This document shows positions 1 to 7,523 of a stretch of DNA of 32,965 bases, piece by piece (within the stretch, counting starts at the first letter, position 1; every line of letters starts with the position of its first letter). This DNA is from Candidatus Kaiserbacteria bacterium CG_4_10_14_0_2_um_filter_50_16 (GTDB lineage Bacteria; Patescibacteriota; Minisyncoccia; Phycocordibacterales; Phycocordibacteraceae), in NCBI GenBank assembly GCA_002793115.1, contig PFPP01000059.1:1-32965 (forward strand), in the 5' to 3' direction. Under the pieces are notes generated by a model. It had not been told where the DNA came from and ran no database searches. It worked only from the letters and a program-made list of their open reading frames with translations. The position numbers and the translations under genes are program-made.

Positions 1-444
1 TTGTCAGTCTGAATCTCGTCAATGATGAACGGACAGACCTCAATGACTTTGCGAAGGAAGTCGGCGACACTTGCAGACGAGTGGCTGGTATAGGCACCAG
101 CAAAAGCGAACCTCCGCGCCGGTATATGACTCCGATACTCTGTATCCATCTTCTTTAAGAAAAACCGCCAACTTCTTCTTGCCGAGACGTGGATGCGCCG
201 TGCGTTGTTCGATGATGAACGTTTCAACCTCTGGCAGGATGTTCCGTTTCCTCAGTGTCTTCGGTATCGTCTTCTGAGGATCAAGAGCATCAAGATGTCC
301 TTGCTGCTTCTCAAGCTTCGCCTGCCAGCGGAATGTTTCCCATTGTCCTGAAGCGTATCGTCCTTTCCCACATATACAACCAGCCCTTGGTGCCCCGAAA
401 CCTATTGAATTGCCGCATGTTTCCTCAGTTATGAGGAGTGCCAA
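1..444 (-). pseudogene. Degraded IS481-family DDE transposase, cut by the window edge
   Basis: A minus-strand reading frame has the N-terminal helix-turn-helix and linker of an IS481-type transposase (around QAKLEKQQG, then HPRLGKKKLAVFLKEDGY). After the SES residues near 122-128 the frame jumps: a second minus frame from about 115 down to base 1 reads FAFAGAYTSHSSASVADF and then CPFIIDEIQTDN, which is the catalytic core including the second Asp of the DDE triad. The segment that should link the two (including the first catalytic Asp) is missing, so an internal deletion or frameshift has inactivated the gene. The N-terminus also looks scrambled before residue 30. The rest of the element lies outside the window. 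Family assignment is from recognised motifs; inactivity is inferred from the frame break. Confidence 0.8.
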
Positions 445-727
445 ATGTATCTGAACTTATGCATCCGCCAATGCGTCATAGACCATCATATCAGCATACA
501 AAAAATATTTCCCTCTCATTAAAAAAGAATTTATTCCAGTCTGCACCGTACGGGGCGTTTCTTACGATGGCACTGCTACAGGAGTTGACTCCCGAGGCAT
601 ATGTCGCTCCGATGGGTGAAAATCTTTTAAGTTTATTCCATCCATAACTTCATGCGTGGTGTAATTTTGCGATGCAGACATTTGCCAACATGTGCCGAAT
701 ATATCACAACCGTATGCATCATATGCA
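445..727. other. Gene-free stretch between the IS481 relic and the GH130 operon
   Basis: I see no convincing gene here. A 69-codon plus-strand reading frame (438-647) lacks recognisable domains, a ribosome binding site or coding character. The left part may still be IS481 remnant; no clear terminal inverted repeat was found. Confidence 0.4.
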
Positions 728-736
728 TGCTATTAT
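728..736 (+). promoter_or_regulatory. Putative extended -10 promoter of the GH130 operon
   Basis: TGC-TATTAT matches an extended -10 element and would start transcription near 743, about 11 bases before the ATG at 754. No good -35 is seen 17 bases upstream. An AAGGG at 739-743 could serve as a weak Shine-Dalgarno only if transcription begins a little earlier. Confidence 0.35.
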
Positions 737-753
737 GTAAGGGTCATTCCCTT

Positions 754-1923
754 ATGGACTTTTCATTTTTAGTAAACATCATCGCACTGCTTTTTTCCTT
801 TTTCGTTGCTGGGGCGATTCTTGGTGCCGTCTTTTCGAAACCGATACGAAAGAAACTTGTAGCGCTCTTACGCTTAAAACGTTTCAAGTTCCTTATACTC
901 GATAAATCTCTCCACAATCCGATTATTAAACCTGGCACTAACCCGTGGACTGCAGAAGCGGTTCTCAATCCAGCGGCAGCAATCATCGACAACCGCACGC
1001 ATCTTATTTATCGCGCCATCGGCATGGATGGAGTTTCTCGACTCGGCTACGCCAGCAGTGCAGATGGTATTGTCTTCGACAAGCGGCTTCCCTATCCAGT
1101 TTATGTTGCGCAGAAACCGCGCAATCTCCCCGGCCGTGTGCGTCGCTATTCTCCTGTTCTATATCCATCTGGCGGCAGTTGGGGCGGTTGCGAAGATCCG
1201 CGCATGGTCGTCATAGAGGGACGCGTGTATGTCATTTTTAATATGTTCGATGGATGGGATTTCATCCGCGTTGCCGCAATTTCAATTGCTGAGAATGATT
1301 TCATGAAAGAACAATTCTGGAAATGGGACGGACCGCATATCCTGTCGCGACCGGGAGAAATTCACAAAAATTGGGTCCTGTTTCCGGAAAAGATCGATGG
1401 GAAATATGCCATCCTCCATAGTGTCACGCCAAAGATAGAAGTCGCCTATCGCTATTCTATTGAAGATATTGGTACTACTGAGCCATTTATCCAAAGCTGG
1501 GTCGGGTCTCGCAATGATCTCCCGGTGCGCGAAGATTCTTGGGACAGTTTCGTCCGAGGGGCCGGACCGCCGCCAGTAAGAACCGGCCGCGGCTGGCTCC
1601 TCTTCTATCACGCGATCGATGAACGTGACCCTGGTCGCTACAAGCTCGGTGCGATGTTGCTTGATCTCTCCGATCCGACGAAAGTACTCCATCGCTCATC
1701 GGCGCCCGTCCTCTCGCCAGACGAACACTACGAAAATAATGGGAAGCCTGGTATCGTCTACGCCTGCGGTGCCGTCGTACGAGGTGGGAAATTGTTCGTC
1801 TATTACGGTGGCGCTGACAAGGTTATCTGTGTTGCGACCGCGCCGCTCGATGCTTTTCTCGATGAACTCATCTCTGGTAGCCAACCGTCGCTTGCAACAA
1901 TGAATCCCGCGCAAACTGCTTGA
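754..1923 (+). CDS. Membrane-anchored GH130-family glycosidase/phosphorylase
   Basis: A protein of about 390 residues. Residues 1-27 form one hydrophobic segment followed by KPIRKK, so by the positive-inside rule the enzyme domain should face the cytoplasm. The rest is a five-bladed propeller of family GH130, which acts on beta-mannosides either by phosphorolysis (releasing mannose 1-phosphate) or by hydrolysis. Seen motifs: IYRAIG and the GYA..ADG blade, the family signature GCEDPR at residues 145-150 (its Asp is the proposed general acid in characterised members), FPEKIDGKY, GAGPPP and FYHAID. The LHR motif usual in many members reads LHS. An in-frame ATG at 652 would add 34 residues, but 754 has AAGGG upstream and starts directly at the hydrophobic segment. 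First gene of a three-gene operon; its stop is 3 bases before the next ATG. Substrate and hydrolase/phosphorylase choice are not decided by sequence alone. Confidence 0.85.
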   Translation: MDFSFLVNIIALLFSFFVAGAILGAVFSKPIRKKLVALLRLKRFKFLILDKSLHNPIIKPGTNPWTAEAVLNPAAAIIDNRTHLIYRAIGMDGVSRLGYASSADGIVFDKRLPYPVYVAQKPRNLPGRVRRYSPVLYPSGGSWGGCEDPRMVVIEGRVYVIFNMFDGWDFIRVAAISIAENDFMKEQFWKWDGPHILSRPGEIHKNWVLFPEKIDGKYAILHSVTPKIEVAYRYSIEDIGTTEPFIQSWVGSRNDLPVREDSWDSFVRGAGPPPVRTGRGWLLFYHAIDERDPGRYKLGAMLLDLSDPTKVLHRSSAPVLSPDEHYENNGKPGIVYACGAVVRGGKLFVYYGGADKVICVATAPLDAFLDELISGSQPSLATMNPAQTA

Positions 1924-1926
1924 TAC

Positions 1927-3843
1927 ATGTTCATCATCCGCCGAGAATCTCATAATCCTATCCTCTCGCCACGCCACGAGCACCATTGGGAAGCGGTCGC
2001 TACCTATAACCCGTCGGCGGTCAGTACCGAAGACGGCGTGCGTCTCTACTATCGCGCGCTCGGCTCTCCGAACTCTCTTCAGACACCCTATGTCGGTCTC
2101 TCGAGTATAGGGACCGCTTTCGCCGAAGACGGTATTAATTTCAATGGGCGACAACAGGTTATCGCCCCACAAGAATCGTGGGATATGTTCGGTTGTGAAG
2201 ATCCTCGCGTGTCTTTCTTTGAGGGTCGCTGGTACTGTTTCTATACTGCGCTTGGTGGCTACCCTTTCGGCCCAGATAATATCAAGGTAGCGCTCGCTGT
2301 CGGCGACGCTCCTGACCACTTCACAGAACGGCATCTCATTACGCCGTTTAACGCGAAAGCCGCGACTCTTTTCCCCGAACGCATCAACGGCGATGTCATA
2401 TTGCTCCTCACTGCACACACCGATTGGACAAAAGAATATCCACGACCGATCATCGCGCTCGCACGCGCGAAACGGATTGAGGACTTTTTTGATCCCGTCT
2501 ATTGGCAAACGTGGCATGCGAATCTCGCCGACTACGCACTTCCTGAACTGCGCCGAAGCGATGCCGATCATATCGAGGTCGGCGCCTCCCCTCTGCGAAC
2601 CGATGGTGGCTGGCTGCTCATCTATTCCTATATCCAGGATTATTACAACGAGCGGGAACGTATCTTCTCGATTGAGGCCGCGCTTCTCGAGCTTGATAAT
2701 CCGCAAAAGCTTATCTCACGCACCGAATCCATATTAGTCCCCGAAGAAATCTATGAACAATACGGTCTCGTTCCGCATATCGTCTTCCCGACGAGCACGA
2801 GCATCGGCAATAATGGAGAACTTGACATATGGTATGGCGCGGCCGACACCGTCTGCGCCAAGGCGAGTGTAAGGCTCCACGATCTTTTGCGCGCACTCGA
2901 TCCGAAGCGGCCCGCGCGCACCTTCCTACGCGCGCCGCAGAATCCAATTCTCGCGGCGCGAGGTGAAGAATTCGAGAGTCGCGACGTCTTTAATGCCGCC
3001 GCCATCGAACTGAACGGCTCGATCTATATCCTCTATCGCGCAATGGACAGGGCGAATACATCTACCATCGGACTCGCGGTTTCCGAAGACGGCGTCACAA
3101 TCAAAGAACGTCTGTCTGAGCCGATATACGCGCCACGCGCCGATTTCGAAGCGAAACGCGGGAGTCCGACCGGCAATTCCGGTTGCGAAGATCCTCGCAT
3201 CGTGCATATTGATGACGCGCTCTTGATGACCTATACCGCGTACGACGGCGTGCATCCGCCCGCCGGCGCTGTTTCGTCGATCAGCGTCGATGATTTCCTT
3301 GCGCGGCGATTCGAGATGTGGAGTGCGCCGTTCCTGCTGACACCAGACGGCGTCGACGACAAGGACCTTGTTCTGCTTCCCGAAAAAATACATGAAAATT
3401 ATTTACTCTATCATCGCATCAATAATAGAATCTGCGCCGATCTTCTTCCTGACATTGCCGCGGGGAAACGCGTGAGCCGTTGCATCGAGATCATGGCGCC
3501 ACGGCACGGTATGTGGGACGGATCGAAGGTCGGTAGCGCGGCGCCGCCGATCAAGGTCGGTAATAATTGGCTCATGATTTATCATGGCGTTTCGCGCCAC
3601 GCGACCTACCGTCTCGGTGCGGCGCTCCTCGATTCCTCCGGTACCTCGCTCTTGGCGCGCACCGCCGACCCGATTTTTGAACCTCTGGAGAAATATGAAA
3701 AAGAAGGAGAAATCTCGAACATCGTCTTCTCCTGTGGCGCCATCGTCCGTGGCGACACGCTCTTCATCTATTACGGAGCGGCCGACAAAGTCATTGGGGT
3801 CGCTACCGCATCGCTCGCGCACATAATTGAAGCTCTTTCATAA
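1927..3843 (+). CDS. Tandem two-domain GH130-family protein
   Basis: A 638-residue soluble protein made of two complete GH130 propellers (about residues 1-320 and 335-638), each with its own GCEDPR signature (89-94 and 419-424). The C-terminal copy keeps the usual motifs (LPEKI, YHRI, APPIK, IYHGVS). The N-terminal copy departs from them: the YHG histidine position reads YSYI and the LHR position reads LLTAHTD, so this half may have lost or changed activity, perhaps becoming a binding or hydrolytic domain. No signal peptide is seen. The ATG lies 3 bases after the upstream GH130 gene and the stop overlaps the next start (TAATG), so the three genes are almost certainly co-transcribed and translationally coupled. 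Single-domain GH130 proteins of 300-400 residues are the norm; a tandem fusion is unusual. Confidence 0.85.
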   Translation: MFIIRRESHNPILSPRHEHHWEAVATYNPSAVSTEDGVRLYYRALGSPNSLQTPYVGLSSIGTAFAEDGINFNGRQQVIAPQESWDMFGCEDPRVSFFEGRWYCFYTALGGYPFGPDNIKVALAVGDAPDHFTERHLITPFNAKAATLFPERINGDVILLLTAHTDWTKEYPRPIIALARAKRIEDFFDPVYWQTWHANLADYALPELRRSDADHIEVGASPLRTDGGWLLIYSYIQDYYNERERIFSIEAALLELDNPQKLISRTESILVPEEIYEQYGLVPHIVFPTSTSIGNNGELDIWYGAADTVCAKASVRLHDLLRALDPKRPARTFLRAPQNPILAARGEEFESRDVFNAAAIELNGSIYILYRAMDRANTSTIGLAVSEDGVTIKERLSEPIYAPRADFEAKRGSPTGNSGCEDPRIVHIDDALLMTYTAYDGVHPPAGAVSSISVDDFLARRFEMWSAPFLLTPDGVDDKDLVLLPEKIHENYLLYHRINNRICADLLPDIAAGKRVSRCIEIMAPRHGMWDGSKVGSAAPPIKVGNNWLMIYHGVSRHATYRLGAALLDSSGTSLLARTADPIFEPLEKYEKEGEISNIVFSCGAIVRGDTLFIYYGAADKVIGVATASLAHIIEALS

Positions 3844-4610
3844 TGGCACCTCTTATTATTTTCGACCTTGACGGCACACTCGCAGAGAGCAAACAGTCGC
3901 TCACGAGTGAGATGGCGGATCTTCTTTCGCGTCTCATCGATCAGACGTGCGTCGCGGTTATTTCTGGCGGCGCATTGTCGCAATTTTTAAAACAGGTGGT
4001 GACACAGCTCCAAAACGGTGTAAATCTTTCAAACTTGTATCTCCTGCCGACCTCCGGCGCCGCATTTTATGAATTTCAAAATAGCGATTGGAAAAAAATA
4101 TATGAAGAACGCTTTTCAGAAAAAGAAGCACACACAATCGAAACTGCAATACGAGCCGCGGCAGAAGAAACCGATCTTATTGATTTCTCGAAGCCAGCAT
4201 GGGGAGAGCGCATTGAATATCGCGGTGGCCAGGTAACCCTCTCCGCGCTCGGACAGCAGGCACCGCCTTCTTTGAAAAAAGAATGGGACCCAGATCATAC
4301 GAAGCGCAAAATGCTCCAGGCGGAAATTGCAGAACGATTGCCGGAATTCTCTGTTGGCATCGGCGGCGCGACGAGTATCGACGTGACCAAGCGCGGCGTC
4401 GACAAGGCGTATGGTGTCCGGAAGCTCTGCGAACGACTTCATATAAGCGAGCCAGACGCGCTCTACGTCGGCGACGAGCTAGAATCTGGTGGCAATGATG
4501 AGGCGATATATAAAACCTCAGTGCAGACGCGAAGTGTCAAAGACCCTCTCGAAACCGCACAACTTATCGAATTACTACTTGCGCGCATAGCCCAAAAAGC
4601 CATATTTTAA
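3843..4610 (+). CDS. HAD-IIB hydrolase, eukaryotic-type phosphomannomutase-like
   Basis: A 255-residue cytosolic HAD protein. Visible motifs: I, DLDGT with D8 and D10; II, SGG from S41; III, VDKAYG with K188; IV, GDELESGGND with D211 and D219. The cap region (ERIEYR, GGQVTLSALG, IGGATSID) lines up with eukaryotic-type phosphomannomutases, which interconvert mannose 1-phosphate and mannose 6-phosphate; the Arg usually following that cap glycine is a Gln here (GQ). The start overlaps the stop of the double GH130 gene by one base. If the GH130 enzymes are phosphorolytic, this protein would take their product mannose 1-phosphate into glycolysis. A sugar-phosphate phosphatase of the same HAD subclass is the main alternative. 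Family call is firm, mutase activity is inferred. Confidence 0.75.
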   Translation: MAPLIIFDLDGTLAESKQSLTSEMADLLSRLIDQTCVAVISGGALSQFLKQVVTQLQNGVNLSNLYLLPTSGAAFYEFQNSDWKKIYEERFSEKEAHTIETAIRAAAEETDLIDFSKPAWGERIEYRGGQVTLSALGQQAPPSLKKEWDPDHTKRKMLQAEIAERLPEFSVGIGGATSIDVTKRGVDKAYGVRKLCERLHISEPDALYVGDELESGGNDEAIYKTSVQTRSVKDPLETAQLIELLLARIAQKAIF

Positions 4611-4863
4611 GCCATTTTTATAGAATTCGGACCCAGCTGGACTTGGAGTCTATCTTAACGACTTCATCGATGACGTGGTTAATACAATGCCGCAATGAGA
4701 GTACAACAAAGGCGAACGTCTTGTATTTCTCAGCCGCTATAAGTGTGAACATGGACCAGATCTGTGGTTCGCCGGTGTCTGCAAGTAACACCAAGGACTT
4801 TGATCTTTCATAAAGGAGGTGATTCACAACAGCACTCTGCACGAAGAGCTCTGTTTTTATTGT
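4611..4863. other. Gene-poor spacer with a 16S-tail-like sequence
   Basis: About 250 bases between the mannose operon and the RAYT module. On the minus strand, 4823 to 4812 reads ATCACCTCCTTT, identical to the last bases of bacterial 16S rRNA including the anti-Shine-Dalgarno; the bases before it (TGTTGTGA) only loosely resemble the 16S helix-45 region. A 74-codon minus-strand frame (4618-4842) spans it but has no recognised domain. It may be a relic of a 16S/spacer junction or chance. Confidence 0.35.
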
Positions 4864-4890
4864 ATGGATTGAAGTCAGGCTTCAATCCAT
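4864..4890. repeat. REP-like palindrome downstream of the RAYT
   Basis: ATGGATTGAAG-TCAGG-CTTCAATCCAT: 11-base arms around a 5-base loop. It begins one base after the RAYT stop codon (4892-4894) and could also end its transcript. Same family as the palindromes at 5029, 5427, 5647 and in rnhB. Confidence 0.85.
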
Positions 4891-4891
4891 G

Positions 4892-5617
4892 TCAGTCTAG
4901 GTTTCCCAGTAAACATTTCCTCTCATCAAATGTCATCGATTCTATACTATTTCTGGCGAACTCCTTCATTTCATACGGATCAGGAAACGCCTCCCGAAAT
5001 AACTCGTCATTCCCTATCAATCTCTCCATATTTAAGTCAGACTTCAATACATAATACCTTAAGCTACTATATGGATACCTGATAGCGAAATCATAGGCCA
5101 TATCAAAATTTGCAACTGCTCGTTTTAAACCGCCTGGATACATTTCGAAAGCGTTCTTGATATGAAGATAGGAGAACAGGTATCTAAAATAATTATCGTC
5201 ATTAACCAACCGAGCTTTATATGCGCCTTGGAAGAGTCTCCCTGTTTCTCTGTGCCGTTTATTAAATCGATTAGTCATTCCCGTACCAAGTTTCTGCATC
5301 AGCCTTGCTATCCCTCCTTCTACCAATTCCTCCAAAACTAGATGATAATGATTGTCCTGCAAAATAAATGCGTGAAGATTCACCAGCTGTTTCCTCTCAG
5401 GCCATCCAATAGGCCAGATCAGTTTTGTATTGAAGTCAGACTTCAATACTTTCTTGAGAGTTTGCATTGGATTAAGCGGTGAATAATCGCTATTGAAGTA
5501 ATACAGCATCTGCAGGAAATTCCATCGATCCTTATTGTCACGTACGATCTCTTGCTTCCTATTCCCTCTATTAAAGACGTGTACAAAGGACCCTACACCG
5601 AATGATTCCTTCCTCAT
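4892..5617 (-). CDS. REP-associated tyrosine transposase (RAYT, Y1/HUH family)
   Basis: A 241-residue single-strand DNA transposase of the IS200/TnpA-REP type. The HUH metal-binding motif is H90-Y91-H92 within NHYHLVLE; the conserved LFQGAYKARLV follows, then the likely nucleophile Y150 in FSYLHIKN. RAYTs act on REP palindromes by nicking and rejoining single strands. The gene has the palindromes expected of its own substrate on both sides (4864-4890 and 5647-5669) and, strikingly, two more inside its frame, encoding residues 57-64 (VLKSDFNT) and 190-197 (VLKSDLNM). Both motifs around the active site are intact, so the protein may work. The start is ATG 5617, six bases after TACAAT. Family call is strong; activity is inferred. 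Confidence 0.9.
   Translation of the reverse strand: MRKESFGVGSFVHVFNRGNRKQEIVRDNKDRWNFLQMLYYFNSDYSPLNPMQTLKKVLKSDFNTKLIWPIGWPERKQLVNLHAFILQDNHYHLVLEELVEGGIARLMQKLGTGMTNRFNKRHRETGRLFQGAYKARLVNDDNYFRYLFSYLHIKNAFEMYPGGLKRAVANFDMAYDFAIRYPYSSLRYYVLKSDLNMERLIGNDELFREAFPDPYEMKEFARNSIESMTFDERKCLLGNLD
5029..5049. repeat. REP palindrome inside the RAYT gene (copy 2)
   Basis: TATTTAAGTC-A-GACTTCAATA: 10-base arms, one mismatch, one-base centre. In the minus frame it encodes VLKSDLN. It differs from the consensus copy at 5427 by one base change. Confidence 0.85.
5427..5449. repeat. REP palindrome inside the RAYT gene (copy 1)
   Basis: GTATTGAAGTC-A-GACTTCAATAC: perfect 11-base arms about a single central base. 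It lies in frame and encodes VLKSDFNT. Confidence 0.9.
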
Positions 5618-5623
5618 TCATGT

Positions 5624-5632
5624 ATTGTACCA
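5624..5632 (-). promoter_or_regulatory. Leaderless-type -10 of the RAYT gene
   Basis: On the minus strand TGG-TACAAT lies 6 bases before the ATG at 5617. This is an extended -10 whose start point would fall at or next to the ATG. No Shine-Dalgarno is present. Confidence 0.55.
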
Positions 5633-5636
5633 CGTG

Positions 5637-5679
5637 TGTATTGAAGGTATTGAAGTCTGACTTCAATACAACTTCAATT
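5637..5679. repeat. REP palindrome upstream of the RAYT with flanking half-sites
   Basis: The core GTATTGAAGTC-T-GACTTCAATAC (5647-5669) is a perfect 11-base inverted repeat. It is preceded by a half-site TGTATTGAAG and followed by AACTTCAAT. The stop codon of the helicase gene (5674-5676) lies in its right border, so it separates, and may terminate, the two minus-strand genes. Confidence 0.85.
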
Positions 5680-7365
5680 GGAACGCATGAGGCGGACGAG
5701 GCGGATTGTTTCGAATGAATGGCGACCGCCGAGCGCATGAAAAACGGTAGAGAGGCGCTCGCTACCGTTTTCTGCGAGCGCTTCGTGAATTTCATCAATC
5801 ACAGTAATTGGTATAAGATGCGCGAAATCAACTCGAACAAGCTTTCCTATCTCTGCCAATTCTTCTAAATGCTTCACAATGGTCGAGACGGAGAGCGAAC
5901 GAGACTTCGCAGCGTCTTTTAGATTTTTCGCGTCTCGTACTGTCTGTAATGTTTCCGCTAACCGAATAGGGAGTCTAGCGCTACCGGACTTCCTGGTCGT
6001 CCCGAGCAAAGGCGAGGGATATGCTCCGCCCATCGCTTTAACAAATTTTTTTTGCATGCCGACCACTTCTGTCTCCGACATCTCGATACTGAATGCTTCA
6101 CGCGCCGCGTCAGACGCGGCGCGAAAATCCATATCCTTCTTTACAATCTCCGGATGCACTTCGAGCGCGCGGTCATTCAAACCAGTAAGATAGAGGCCCG
6201 AGAACCGCCGTACACGCGAGAGCGCAACATATCCCTGCCCATATTCAAACGCTTTGGAGAGATCTATAATCGCGGCATCCATACTCATCCCCTGGCTCTT
6301 GTGTACCGTCATGGCGTATGCGAGTCGGAGCGGTATCTGAGAGATACTTGCGCGCACTTTCCCTTGCTCCTCAAGTTGCCATTCCATGGACTCCGTAGTT
6401 ACGCGGAGCCCATGCCCAGAGCTCGTCGAAGGGCTGCTAATTTCAATAATCGGCAATCCATCGGCACCCCAACCGCTCACTTGCCCTAGCGTGCCGTTTA
6501 CAAATCTGCCCTGCGGAGAGTTCTTGGTAAACATGACTGCCGCACCTTCTTTCAGCTCTAGAATTTCTGGCGATAGACAGCCACGCTTCAGCCCTTCGAC
6601 GAGCGAATCTTTTCCCTTCGAACTCATGCGGAATTTCTTTGACTTCCCGGGAAGTCTCGCGAGCTCGTCGGCGTTGATGCGGTCAACGTCAATGTTATGT
6701 GAGAAAAGTTTCGGTACCTTGCTCATGCTCGGTATCTCAGTCGGAGACATCTGCCGCGCGGCAAGCTGTTCATGATGCATTTTTTCAATATGCCCAGAGC
6801 GCATCGCAGAAAGCACATCCAAAAAGTCGGTATCGTCTTGTCGATACTGTTCGGTGAGATAGCAGGTAATCGGGTTTAAATCGCGCCATACTTTTGATAC
6901 GTACGCGAACTCGACTGCATGGTTTCTTGAGACTGGAGGAAGTTGAAAGAAATCGCCGACGAGAGTGACGGTGAGCCCGCCAAATGGCTTGTCGACGCGG
7001 CGTACCTCGCGGCAGATCGCATCCGCCATCTCGAATGTTGTCGCTGAAAGCATTGAAATCTCCTCGATAATAAGCACTTTTGCTTTCTGTATCCGTTTCG
7101 CAATATGTTCTTTGCTGGCAATACGATCCACGTCGGCTCTAGAAAGCGACTCGCTGATGCCGATGCCACTCCAGGAGTGGAGTGTCATGCCGGAAATATG
7201 AGTCGCCGCGATGCCGGTCGCGGCAGTTACCGACGGCTCGATGCCTAAAGCGCGCAGCCAATCTATGAACTCGTTTATCAGGTGCGTCTTTCCGCTCCCC
7301 GGACTTCCAGTTAGATACACGTTCGCACCGGTCTTCAATATGGTAAGCGCCTCGCCTTGCGTCAT
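5674..7365 (-). CDS. PIF1-like DNA helicase with C-terminal HTH domain
   Basis: A 563-residue superfamily 1B helicase. Walker A GSPGSGKT is at 20-27, Walker B LIIEEIS near 98-104, followed by VGDFFQLPPV, YLTEQYRQ, the TVHKSQGMSMD motif and YVALSRV, the standard order in PIF1/RecD2-type enzymes that unwind DNA 5' to 3'. Residues from about 450 to the end look like a winged helix-turn-helix of the kind found in RecQ-type C-termini (ETLQTVRDAKNLKDAAKSRS, STIVKHLEEL). A palindromic element in frame adds SPSTSSGH at residues 311-318. The ATG 7365 lies 6 bases after TACAGT and has no Shine-Dalgarno. The gene diverges from the 30-residue ORF at 7405. Confidence 0.9.
   Translation of the reverse strand: MTQGEALTILKTGANVYLTGSPGSGKTHLINEFIDWLRALGIEPSVTAATGIAATHISGMTLHSWSGIGISESLSRADVDRIASKEHIAKRIQKAKVLIIEEISMLSATTFEMADAICREVRRVDKPFGGLTVTLVGDFFQLPPVSRNHAVEFAYVSKVWRDLNPITCYLTEQYRQDDTDFLDVLSAMRSGHIEKMHHEQLAARQMSPTEIPSMSKVPKLFSHNIDVDRINADELARLPGKSKKFRMSSKGKDSLVEGLKRGCLSPEILELKEGAAVMFTKNSPQGRFVNGTLGQVSGWGADGLPIIEISSPSTSSGHGLRVTTESMEWQLEEQGKVRASISQIPLRLAYAMTVHKSQGMSMDAAIIDLSKAFEYGQGYVALSRVRRFSGLYLTGLNDRALEVHPEIVKKDMDFRAASDAAREAFSIEMSETEVVGMQKKFVKAMGGAYPSPLLGTTRKSGSARLPIRLAETLQTVRDAKNLKDAAKSRSLSVSTIVKHLEELAEIGKLVRVDFAHLIPITVIDEIHEALAENGSERLSTVFHALGGRHSFETIRLVRLMRSN
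6414..6434. repeat. Short palindromic element (GCCC..GGGC type) inside the helicase gene
   Basis: On the minus strand GCCCTTCGACGAGCTCTGGGC encloses GCCC/GGGC arms around TTCGACGAGCTCT. It encodes PSTSSG, a peptide I recognise from repeat-derived insertions in many CPR proteins. A smaller inverted repeat (CTCCG/CGGAG) lies beside it near 6391-6408. Confidence 0.6.
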
Positions 7366-7371
7366 TGGGAC

Positions 7372-7380
7372 ACTGTATCA
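7372..7380 (-). promoter_or_regulatory. Leaderless-type -10 of the helicase gene
   Basis: Minus strand TGA-TACAGT, 6 bases before ATG 7365. It is back to back with the plus-strand -10 at 7393-7398. Confidence 0.5.
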
Positions 7381-7389
7381 CGTTGATTC

Positions 7390-7398
7390 TGATATACT
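7390..7398 (+). promoter_or_regulatory. Leaderless-type -10 of the 30-residue ORF
   Basis: TGA-TATACT, a near-consensus extended -10, 6 bases before ATG 7405. Confidence 0.6.
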
Positions 7399-7404
7399 AG
7401 AACC

Positions 7405-7497
7405 ATGAGACGAGCTCTGGCAATTACCATCGTCGTCTTGCTTGCTCTCGGTATGATCGGGATGTTTTTCCCCGCTCTCGTTTCCGGCATACGCTAA
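7405..7497 (+). CDS. 30-residue single-span membrane peptide
   Basis: A small reading frame starting MRRALAITIVVLLALGMIGM and ending ALVSGIR. Two arginines precede a hydrophobic stretch of about 22 residues, as in a single membrane span. Support comes from the near-perfect extended -10 placed 6 bases before the ATG, the same arrangement as at recognised genes here. I do not recognise a family and its function is unknown. It is followed by the promoter of the RRM gene. Confidence 0.5.
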   Translation: MRRALAITIVVLLALGMIGMFFPALVSGIR

Positions 7498-7523
7498 TGA
7501 ACAATGCTATCCCCATCCCTCAC

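Noticed and set aside
438..647. 69-codon plus-strand ORF before the GH130 operon
   Set aside because: No Shine-Dalgarno, no -10 at the leaderless distance and no domain.
1696..2706. Long minus-strand reading frame (336 codons) opposite the GH130 genes
   Set aside because: It lies fully antisense to clearly conserved GH130 domains and has no recognisable domain; an artefact of codon bias.
4618..4842. 74-codon minus-strand ORF in the spacer next to the RAYT
   Set aside because: Includes the 16S-tail-like sequence, has no recognised domain or promoter; more likely non-coding.
4864..5679. CRISPR array, because similar repeats recur
   Set aside because: Only four copies, irregular spacing of 165-400 bases, two inside a transposase gene, palindromic with no spacers and no cas genes: REP elements.
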